This document shows, piece by piece, positions 1 through 6,086 of a stretch of DNA of 6,341 bases (the first letter of the stretch is position 1; each line of letters begins with the position of its first letter). A program made the position numbers and the translations under genes. The stretch is from an uncultured Chryseolinea sp. (lineage in GTDB: Bacteria; Bacteroidota; Bacteroidia; Cytophagales; Cyclobacteriaceae), in NCBI GenBank assembly GCA_946478915.1, contig CAMLER010000310.1, positions 1 through 6,341 of the forward strand, read 5' to 3'. The notes below the pieces were generated by a model, which was given only the letters and a program-made list of their open reading frames with translations, had not been told where the DNA came from and searched no databases.

Positions 1-617
1 GCGGGTCAGATCCGTCGCAATTTGGGGTGGTCAGGCTAGACGACGCGGGCCAAATTGTGGAATTGGTGGAGAAACCAACGTCTTTCGTTTCAGATCTGGC
101 AATCATCGGAATATATTTCTTTAAAGATGGTGCTGCTCTCGCGACTGAGATGCAATACCTGATTGATAATAACATAAAAGACAAGGGGGAATTCCAATTT
201 ACATCAGCGCTTCAAAGATTCAGCAAGAAAGGAGCGAAACTTGTTCCCGGCCTGGTTACCGAGTGGCTGGACTGCGGCAACAAGACAGCTACTGTCGAAA
301 CCAATCAACGCTACCTGGAATTTATTAAGGATCAGGATCTCGTATCAAAGTCAGTAAAATTGATAAATAGCTTGATTATCCCACCATGCTATGTTGGCGA
401 TGGTGTAATCCTGGAAAATTCAGTTGTAGGCCCCTACGTATCCATAGGGGAAAAGTCAAGGATCGTAGATAGCCGCATCAAAAATTCCATTATTCAAAAA
501 GAAGCTACGCTGCGGAACGCCATGCTCGACGATAGCATGTTGGGGAATTTCACTATTTTTGAAGGTTCCGTTCAGGATTTAAGTCTGGGCGATTTCAACT
601 CAATAACACAGCATTGA
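1..617 (+). CDS. Sugar-phosphate nucleotidyltransferase, 3' part (start lies outside the window)
   Basis: This enzyme family joins a sugar-1-phosphate to an NTP, giving an NDP-sugar for cell-surface polysaccharide synthesis in the cytoplasm. The reading frame is open to the left edge (first full codon at 3), so the N-terminal nucleotide-binding part with the GXGXR loop is missing; 204 residues are visible. The rest of the catalytic domain shows FGVV, the sugar-contacting VEKP (nt 66-77), an AIIGIYFF strand and EWLDCG (nt 261-278), whose Asp corresponds to the metal-binding Asp of RmlA-type enzymes. From about nt 363 to 566 short turns such as IGEKSRIVDSRI resemble the left-handed beta-helix (hexapeptide) tail of glucose-1-phosphate thymidylyl/uridylyltransferases. 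The sugar and nucleotide cannot be assigned. The stop overlaps the start of the TPR gene by 4 nt. A GTG at 27 is internal and not a start. The family call is firm; substrate specificity is open. Confidence 0.9.
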   Translation, partial: GSDPSQFGVVRLDDAGQIVELVEKPTSFVSDLAIIGIYFFKDGAALATEMQYLIDNNIKDKGEFQFTSALQRFSKKGAKLVPGLVTEWLDCGNKTATVETNQRYLEFIKDQDLVSKSVKLINSLIIPPCYVGDGVILENSVVGPYVSIGEKSRIVDSRIKNSIIQKEATLRNAMLDDSMLGNFTIFEGSVQDLSLGDFNSITQH

Positions 618-2383
618 AGATACCTTTTGCATATAGCAGAGCAATAATTGTCACCATACTCTTGGCGGCAGTGCCATTGCTGGTCTCTGCTCAGCGAAAG
701 AAAAAAGACAGCGGAGACGTATATGCAACGGGGTTGAAACTTCGCGAAGCGGAATTTTACTTCACCGAAGGCGAAAAATTCTTTATCCTCGAAGATTACG
801 CGAAAGCACTTCTTTACTTTCAGAGGTCGCTGGAAATAAATCCAGAGAACGCGACAGTACATTTCAAGATCGCAGAAGTTCTTTCAAGAAGCTCTAAACA
901 GGAGGATCTCCTCAAGGCATCTTTTAGTATCGAAAATGCGCTCAAGCTGGAAAGGAAGAATAAGTACTTCTATTTGTTGGCTGCAAATATCTACGGCAGC
1001 CTGACAAAGTTTGATAAAGCTGCCTCCACTTACGAAACTATGTTGCAGGAGGTGCCTGGATCGGAGGAATACCTGTACGAACTGGCAGCTGTCTATCAAT
1101 ACGCCAATAAATTCGATGAAGCGGTAAAGACCTATAACAGAGCCGAGCAGGCGCTGGGAATTTCAGAGGTTTCAGCGGTTCAAAAAATGCGCATCCTCAT
1201 TGAGAACGGAAAATTAAAAGAGGGGATCGCTGAAGGCGAAAAACTTCTTCAGGCGTTCCCGGGCGAGGAACGGTATGTAATGGCGTTCTCCGAAATTCTA
1301 TCACAAAAGGGGTATCGCGCCGACGCTATTAAACACCTTGAAAAATTTACCCAGGAAAACAAAGACGCGGGTAACGCTAGGATGCTCCTTGCAGGCATGT
1401 ACCGCGACAACAAACAAGAGGAAAAAGCTCGCCCGCTCCTATTAGATCTTTTCGATGATTCATCGATTGAACTGAGCAGCAAGGTGATTATAATGGCATC
1501 ATACAATGGCGAACTCAATCAAAACAGAGCTAAGAAAATTTCGGATCCTGACAAGGAGGCGTTCGCGCTTCAGCTTTTCGAAAAACTGAACAATCAGAAT
1601 TCCGGGAATTCTAGCGTCCATGTCATTGGCGGTGACCTTTACCTCGCCCTCGGTAAGAATCGCGAGGCCGTTAAACATTACACCCAGGCCCTTGAGACGG
1701 GAGATGTGAATTACGAAGTGTGGCAAAACCTGTTATACTTGGAAGTTCAGATGGAGCAATTCGGGGATGTGATCAAACACGCCGACCAGGCCCTCGAACT
1801 GTTTCCAAACCAGGGAATGCTTCACTATTTTCACGGATTTGCAAACCTGAGAAAGCGTCAATATCAGGAGGCAATTGCCTCCCTGGAACAAGCAAAAAGA
1901 CTTACCCAGTCAGACTCAAATTTCATGAGCGATATAAACAACATGCTGGGTGACGCTTACAATTCTACCAAGGCATATGATAAGTCCGACAAAGCATACG
2001 ATGAGGCTTTGGTATTGAATCCGGATAATTACACAGCGCTAAATAATTATAGTTATTACCTCGCGATAAGGAAATCCAACCTGGAGAAAGCTGAAAAAAT
2101 GTCGGCTCAGTTAGCGAAAAATAATCCGGATAATCCTACCTTCCTAGATACTTACGCCTGGGTGCTGTATACACGCGAAAAATTCAAGGAGGCCAGAAAA
2201 GTGATTGAGCGCGCTATCAGCACAGGAAATGCCAATGCCACCCATTTCGAACATTATGGCGATATTCTTTTTAAGTTGGGAGATGTGAATGCCGCAGTCG
2301 AACAGTGGCAGAAAGCCCGTGGTATGAATGCAAACAGCGAAATACTAAACAAAAAGATAGCGAACCGGAAAATGTATGAATAG
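614..2383 (+). CDS. Secreted tetratricopeptide-repeat protein, about 14 TPR units
   Basis: A 589-residue protein with a Sec signal peptide (hydrophobic residues about 10-25, likely cut after VSA at 26, leaving Gln27), so it probably works in the periplasm. The mature part is almost wholly TPR helices. Clear units lie at about 45-78, 116-149, 150-183, 218-251, 333-366, 367-400, 401-434, 435-472, 473-507, 508-541 and 542-575, with degenerate ones between. Residues about 285-330 fit the repeat poorly and may be a linker. TPR superhelices bind proteins; there is no catalytic domain. The start is TTG at 614: the frame has a stop at 560-562, no ATG or GTG lies between, and the next Met is near residue 143, beyond the signal peptide. 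The start overlaps the upstream stop (TTGA) and the gene ends 8 nt inside DUF4292. A role as scaffold for the envelope proteins encoded next to it is inference. Confidence 0.93.
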   Translation: MKIPFAYSRAIIVTILLAAVPLLVSAQRKKKDSGDVYATGLKLREAEFYFTEGEKFFILEDYAKALLYFQRSLEINPENATVHFKIAEVLSRSSKQEDLLKASFSIENALKLERKNKYFYLLAANIYGSLTKFDKAASTYETMLQEVPGSEEYLYELAAVYQYANKFDEAVKTYNRAEQALGISEVSAVQKMRILIENGKLKEGIAEGEKLLQAFPGEERYVMAFSEILSQKGYRADAIKHLEKFTQENKDAGNARMLLAGMYRDNKQEEKARPLLLDLFDDSSIELSSKVIIMASYNGELNQNRAKKISDPDKEAFALQLFEKLNNQNSGNSSVHVIGGDLYLALGKNREAVKHYTQALETGDVNYEVWQNLLYLEVQMEQFGDVIKHADQALELFPNQGMLHYFHGFANLRKRQYQEAIASLEQAKRLTQSDSNFMSDINNMLGDAYNSTKAYDKSDKAYDEALVLNPDNYTALNNYSYYLAIRKSNLEKAEKMSAQLAKNNPDNPTFLDTYAWVLYTREKFKEARKVIERAISTGNANATHFEHYGDILFKLGDVNAAVEQWQKARGMNANSEILNKKIANRKMYE

Positions 2384-3131
2384 AACGATCGGGCTTATCG
2401 TTATTTCCGCCTCCCTGCTTGCACTTTCCTGCAGCAAGAAAGTAGTCGCCCCGGTCGAAGTTGGTCCTCCCGCCACCGCCCTTGCCATTGAAGAGATCGA
2501 TTTCGAATACCTACACGGCAAAGCACGTATGATTTTGCGCGACGCTAAGAAGGAACGGGATGTAAAAGCGAACGTCAGGATCAGAAAAGACAGCGTTATT
2601 TGGATGACTTTTTCAGTAATCGGTGTTCAGGGCGGCAAGGCGCTTATTAACAAAGATTCAATTACGATCGTCAGCAACGTCGACAAAGAATATTATGTTT
2701 TCGACTACGCTGAACTTTCAAAGCGTTATAATTTCGATATTAATTTCAACGTTATCCAATCTGCCATGCTGGGCAATCTCATATCTCCACGCGAAACGGG
2801 AGATGAGGTCGCTCAGGAGACTTCGTATTTTTTATTAAAACAAAATAAGGGAACCATTAACGTAGCGAACTACATCAATTCCGCTAGTATGAAAATAGAA
2901 AAGGTTGAGATGAAAGAGGGCAATACCAGCAATTCGTTGGTTATTAATTATGCCAACTTCCAGCCTTTGAGCAACAAATTATTTCCATACAACGGAACAA
3001 TCAGCTTGTTCTATAAAACTCTATCGGGAGTATTAAACACAACTATTATTTTCGAATATAATAAGGCTGAGGTAGGTGATAAAGAGCTTAAGTTTCCTTT
3101 TAATATTCCTAAACGATATGTGCGCAGGTAG
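2376..3131 (+). CDS. DUF4292 family lipoprotein (probable LolA/LolB-like fold)
   Basis: A 251-residue lipoprotein. The N-terminus is a short lipoprotein signal: positive MNR, hydrophobic residues 5-17, then LALSC with Cys19 as the lipidated residue. The next residues are Ser-Lys-Lys, without the acidic stretch that directs Bacteroidota lipoproteins to the cell surface, so a periplasm-facing anchor is more likely. The body is rich in alternating beta strands (KARMILRD, ANVRIRKDSVIWMTFS, EYYVFDYAEL, TTIIFEYNKAEV) and ends in FPFNIPKRYVRR. Pattern and length match DUF4292, which I recall as belonging to the LolA/LolB-like clan, proteins with a beta-barrel cavity that carries lipid or lipoprotein acyl chains. 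No direct functional data can be read here. The start ATG lies 8 nt inside the TPR gene and the end overlaps envC by 14 nt, so the three are likely co-translated. A part in lipoprotein or lipid handling at the outer membrane is inference. Confidence 0.88.
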   Translation: MNRTIGLIVISASLLALSCSKKVVAPVEVGPPATALAIEEIDFEYLHGKARMILRDAKKERDVKANVRIRKDSVIWMTFSVIGVQGGKALINKDSITIVSNVDKEYYVFDYAELSKRYNFDINFNVIQSAMLGNLISPRETGDEVAQETSYFLLKQNKGTINVANYINSASMKIEKVEMKEGNTSNSLVINYANFQPLSNKLFPYNGTISLFYKTLSGVLNTTIIFEYNKAEVGDKELKFPFNIPKRYVRR

Positions 3132-4299
3132 ACGCGTAATTGCTCTGCTTATTTTTTTCGTACTCGCTTTTTCTGCATCGGCTCAGAAGTCAAAATCTCA
3201 ACTTCAGAAAGAGAAGCAGGAGAATCTTGAAAAAATTAAGGAGGTTGAAAAGATCATTCGTGAAACTTCCACCAGGAAAAAAAATTCGCTGGGTGAACTG
3301 AGTGCGCTCAATCAGCGAATCCGTGTTCAGGAAAATCTAATCACCTCTATCAAAGGTGAAATCGGCCTGCTCGACGCCGAAATCTTAGAGAACAACGATA
3401 TAATCACTGCCCTGGAAAACGATCTGGAGAAACTAAAAAAGGAATATGTAGCAATGCTTTTTGCCGCTCAAAAAGCAAGCAACAGCACAACGCGTTTAAC
3501 ATTTCTCTTCTCGGCAAAATCTTTTGATCAACTCATTATGCGCCTCCGCTACATGGAACAATATGGAAGGACGCGGAAACTACAGGCTGACCAGATCGTA
3601 AAAGTGCAGGGCGAGCTGTCAGGTCAGGTGAATGAAATCCGCACGAGACGTGAAGAAAAAAATAAACTATTGTCGGAGGTGGTACAGGAGAACGACAACT
3701 TGACGAATCTGAAAAAGAAACAAAACGGTTTGGTCAACTCCTTAGCCAGGGAGGAAAAGAAACTTAGAAAGGATCTGGCAGCCACAAAGAAACTTGTTGC
3801 ACGCCTCGACAAGCTTATTGAAGATCTCATCAAAGAGGAAATGGAGCGCGCTGCCCGCGCTAAGTCAGGAGAATCGGAAGTACTTTCAAACTCGTTTGAA
3901 GAGAATCGAAACAAATTCATGTGGCCGGTTTCATCGGGCTTCGTTTCACAAAAATTCGGGCGGCAAAACCACCCCGTTCTGAAAGGGATCGTTCAACAAA
4001 ACAATGGCGTAAATATTCAGACTAAAGAAGATGAAAAGGTTAAATCGATTTTCGATGGGGAGGTACGAAGAGTAGCCTTCATTCAGGGTCTGGGAAGTAC
4101 AGTGATCATTAAGCATGGCGAATACCTCACGGTTTATGCGGGTCTAAAAGAAGTATTTGTTCGAACCGGTCAGAAGGTCGTAACCAACCAGGAAATAGGG
4201 AAGATCTTCTCCAACCAGGAGGGTGTTTCTGAGCTTCGTTTCCAGATCTTCAGGAATACCACAGCGCTTGACCCCCAGGCCTGGCTTAAAAACATGTAA
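3118..4299 (+). CDS. envC: EnvC-like murein hydrolase activator (degenerate M23/LytM domain)
   Basis: A 393-residue periplasmic protein: signal peptide at 1-22 (cut after ASA), long coiled coil at about 24-115 and 150-250, and a LytM/M23 domain at about 268-393. This is the EnvC layout, in which the coiled coil docks on the FtsEX division complex and the LytM domain activates N-acetylmuramoyl-L-alanine amidases. The M23 fold is recognisable (FMWPVSSGFVSQKFG, GEV, TVYAGL, GQKV, IG), but the zinc sites are gone: Asn295 and Asn299 replace His and Asp of HxGxD, Gly342 replaces the His of YxHL, and Arg374 replaces the His of LHFE. It should therefore be an activator, not a peptidase. ATG 3118 is chosen because it puts a normal signal peptide at the N-terminus; a GTG at 3076 would add 14 hydrophobic residues and deepen the overlap with DUF4292. 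The call from architecture is strong; the amidase partner is not in this window. Confidence 0.92.
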   Translation: MCAGRRVIALLIFFVLAFSASAQKSKSQLQKEKQENLEKIKEVEKIIRETSTRKKNSLGELSALNQRIRVQENLITSIKGEIGLLDAEILENNDIITALENDLEKLKKEYVAMLFAAQKASNSTTRLTFLFSAKSFDQLIMRLRYMEQYGRTRKLQADQIVKVQGELSGQVNEIRTRREEKNKLLSEVVQENDNLTNLKKKQNGLVNSLAREEKKLRKDLAATKKLVARLDKLIEDLIKEEMERAARAKSGESEVLSNSFEENRNKFMWPVSSGFVSQKFGRQNHPVLKGIVQQNNGVNIQTKEDEKVKSIFDGEVRRVAFIQGLGSTVIIKHGEYLTVYAGLKEVFVRTGQKVVTNQEIGKIFSNQEGVSELRFQIFRNTTALDPQAWLKNM

Positions 4300-4307
4300 C
4301 AAAACGA

Positions 4308-4338
4308 GTCAAAATCAGGCTTTATCCTCATTTTTGAC
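4308..4338 (+). terminator. Hairpin after envC, possible terminator
   Basis: Nine bases after the envC stop, the arm at 4308-4319 pairs with 4326-4338 around a 6-nt loop (CTTTAT). The outer 7 bp are perfect (GTCAAAA with TTTTGAC), followed by a one-base T bulge, one T-A pair, a C/C mismatch and 3 more pairs (AGG with CCT). It lies between an operon end and a new promoter, where a terminator would be expected, but no T-run follows, so intrinsic termination is uncertain. It could instead act as a 3' stabilising stem or a protein-binding site. Confidence 0.4.
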
Positions 4339-4383
4339 CTGATATCATACGTGGAGCCCGGTCAAGACAATGACACGGATTCA

Positions 4384-4414
4384 TTTGATCCTACACTTTT
4401 TTACCCTACTTTTG
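4384..4414 (+). promoter_or_regulatory. Bacteroidota-type promoter for tatA-gatA-transglycosylase unit
   Basis: TTTG at 4384-4387 and TACTTTTG at 4407-4414 match the -33 (TTTG) and -7 (TAnnTTTG) elements used by the Bacteroidota primary sigma factor, with the expected 19-nt spacer. Transcription would start near 4418-4422, giving a leader of only about 16-20 nt before the tatA ATG at 4438. It lies in the only intergenic gap of the window, directly upstream of the second gene group, which supports it. Exact start not measured. Confidence 0.7.
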
Positions 4415-4437
4415 TTATTCGATTAAAATCAATTGCC

Positions 4438-4650
4438 ATGAATACTACAATATTGTTTTTACAGGGGGTTGGATTCCAGGAAATTCTTCTCATAGGCTTA
4501 TTTGTTCTAGTGTTCTTCGGCGCCAAGAAAATACCTGAATTCATGAAGGGACTGGGTAAAGGCGTCAGAGAATTTAAGGATTCAGTAAAAGATGTTAAGA
4601 AGGAAGTCGAGGACGCTAACAACGCAGCAAAAATCGAAGACAGCAAATAA
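4438..4650 (+). CDS. tatA: Sec-independent (twin-arginine) translocase subunit TatA/TatE
   Basis: A 70-residue inner-membrane protein. TatA oligomers with TatC form the pore that exports folded proteins bearing twin-arginine signals. It has the typical layout: a short periplasmic N-terminus, one transmembrane helix (about 12-27), the Phe27-Gly28 hinge, then an amphipathic helix ([18 protein letters not shown]) and a charged tail ending in EDSK. Glu15 sits 12 residues before the hinge Phe, at the place of Gln8 in E. coli TatA. The length is normal for the family. ATG 4438 is the start: an in-frame GTG at 4351 would add 29 residues unlike any TatA and would lie upstream of the promoter. There is no Shine-Dalgarno, only an A-rich stretch. 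gatA follows after 3 nt. tatC is not in the window, so it must be encoded elsewhere if the pathway is functional. Confidence 0.95.
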   Translation: MNTTILFLQGVGFQEILLIGLFVLVFFGAKKIPEFMKGLGKGVREFKDSVKDVKKEVEDANNAAKIEDSK

Positions 4651-4653
4651 AAA

Positions 4654-6081
4654 GTGTTGAAGACGTACGCTACACTTCGCGATATACAACACGATCTGCA
4701 GCAAGGAGTTCTTTCTACTCGGGATCTGGTTCAGAGTCACCTGGACAACATTAAGCAAAAGGCACATTTAAACGCTTTTCTCAGTGTGTACGAGGATGAA
4801 GCGCTCGAACGTGCCCACGAAATCGATAAAAAAATCAAGGAGGGCAAGGCGGGGAAACTCGCTGGCCTTATCGTCGGCCTGAAGGATGTATTGGCTTACA
4901 AGGATCATCCTCTACAGGCAAGCAGTAAAATACTAGACAGTTTTATTTCTCAATACAATGGCACGGCTGTTCAGCGGTTGCTGGATGAGGATGCAATCAT
5001 TATCGGCCGACAAAATTGTGATGAGTTTGCTATGGGCTCTTCCAATGAAAATTCGGCATTCGGGCCGGTGTTAAATGATGTTGACAATTCCCGTGTTCCA
5101 GGTGGATCATCTGGCGGCTCGGCTGTAGCCGTCCAGGCCGACATGTGCCGTGTTTCCCTCGGTTCAGATACAGGCGGCTCAGTTCGCCAACCCGCTGCTT
5201 TCTGTGGCGTGGTTGGACTTAAGCCAACCTACTCCCGCATTTCACGATTCGGATTGATCGCTTATGGATCATCATTCGACTGTATCGGCATTTTTGCAAA
5301 ATCTGTGGAGGACGTCGCTATAGTCCTCGAGGCCATAGCGGGCTCCGACGAATCGGACAGCACGGTCTCACAAGAACCCGTGCCTTCTTATTCAAGGAAT
5401 TTGAAGAATTCAAATGGTAAGTCATACACAGTTGCTTACGTGAGAGAGATTGATGAATCAGCGGGACTGCAGGACGAAATAAAAAAAAGCATACAGGATA
5501 AGATTACTGCAATTCGAGGCAGTGGCCACTCCGTTGATGTGATCGATTTTCCACTAATGGAATACGTGCTTCCAACTTATTACATACTTGCGACTGCGGA
5601 GGCCAGTTCCAACCTATCGCGCTATGATGGGGTACGGTATGGCTACCGGACAAATCAGGCAAGTGACCTTAGTTCGCTCTACAAGAAAAGCAGGTCGGAA
5701 GGCTTCGGCAAAGAAGTTCAACGGCGAATCATGCTTGGAACCTTTGTCCTGAGCGCCAGCTACTACGACGCCTATTATACCAAAGCACAAAAAGTAAGAC
5801 GCCTTATCCGGGATAAGACCAAAGCAATTTTAAAACAGTACGATTTCATTATAATGCCCATAACGCCTACTACGGCGTTCAAACTGGGAGAACATACCGA
5901 TAATCCTCTTGAGATGTACTTAGGGGATCTTTTTTCCGTTCAAGCTAATGTGGCAGGTGTACCAGCTATTGCGATCCCATGTGGTGTCGACAAACAAGGG
6001 CTGCCAATCGGAATGCAAATTATCGCCGACGACTTTGAAGAGTCGGAATTATTATATTTTTCAAACGCACTAATGAACTGA
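4654..6081 (+). CDS. gatA: Asp-tRNA(Asn)/Glu-tRNA(Gln) amidotransferase subunit A
   Basis: GatA is the amidase-signature subunit of cytoplasmic GatCAB. It hydrolyses glutamine and passes ammonia to GatB, which converts mischarged Glu-tRNA(Gln) or Asp-tRNA(Asn) to the correct aminoacyl-tRNA. The Ser-cisSer-Lys triad is intact: Lys77 in GLKDV, Ser152 in PGGSSGGSA and nucleophile Ser176 in GSDTGGSVRQPA, with the same spacing as K79/S154/S178 of the S. aureus enzyme. GLKPTYSRISRFGLIAYGSS and the C-terminal VPAIAIPCG and GLPIGMQII are further family hallmarks. At 475 residues it is full length. The start is GTG 4654; TTG 4657, the next codon, would give MKTYATLRDIQ and cannot be excluded. It lies 3 nt after tatA and 5 nt before the transglycosylase gene, so it is probably transcribed from the tatA promoter. 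gatB and gatC are not nearby. Certainty on identity is very high. Confidence 0.98.
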   Translation: MLKTYATLRDIQHDLQQGVLSTRDLVQSHLDNIKQKAHLNAFLSVYEDEALERAHEIDKKIKEGKAGKLAGLIVGLKDVLAYKDHPLQASSKILDSFISQYNGTAVQRLLDEDAIIIGRQNCDEFAMGSSNENSAFGPVLNDVDNSRVPGGSSGGSAVAVQADMCRVSLGSDTGGSVRQPAAFCGVVGLKPTYSRISRFGLIAYGSSFDCIGIFAKSVEDVAIVLEAIAGSDESDSTVSQEPVPSYSRNLKNSNGKSYTVAYVREIDESAGLQDEIKKSIQDKITAIRGSGHSVDVIDFPLMEYVLPTYYILATAEASSNLSRYDGVRYGYRTNQASDLSSLYKKSRSEGFGKEVQRRIMLGTFVLSASYYDAYYTKAQKVRRLIRDKTKAILKQYDFIIMPITPTTAFKLGEHTDNPLEMYLGDLFSVQANVAGVPAIAIPCGVDKQGLPIGMQIIADDFEESELLYFSNALMN

Positions 6082-6086
6082 CCACT

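Noticed and set aside
27..29. GTG at 27 as the true start of the nucleotidyltransferase
   Set aside because: The frame is open upstream and FGVV, a conserved catalytic-domain segment, spans this codon. The gene is cut by the window edge.
572..862. Antisense open frame opposite the nucleotidyltransferase/TPR junction, and similar short ones at 884-1099, 1249-1518, 1499-1726, 4401-4646 and 4582-4767
   Set aside because: They lie wholly opposite well-supported genes and show no recognisable domain, so they are chance frames.
1720..1953. Short + strand frame inside the TPR gene, and another at 2623-2838 inside DUF4292
   Set aside because: Out-of-frame readings of strong coding regions, with no family features and no start signal.
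3076..3117. In-frame GTG at 3076 as the start of envC
   Set aside because: It would add a second hydrophobic stretch before a complete signal peptide and extend the overlap with DUF4292 to 56 nt. ATG 3118 gives a normal signal peptide directly at the N-terminus.
3624..3920. Antisense open frame rich in Ser, Arg and Phe opposite envC
   Set aside because: Its composition is what results from reading the Lys/Glu-rich coiled-coil codons backwards. It has no signal, motif or promoter.
3076..4299. Active M23 DD-endopeptidase
   Set aside because: All metal-binding positions are substituted, so the protein is better described as an EnvC-type activator.
4351..4437. In-frame GTG at 4351 giving a 29-residue N-terminal extension of TatA
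   Set aside because: The extension is unlike TatA proteins, which begin just before the membrane helix, and it would start upstream of the well-matched promoter at 4384-4414.
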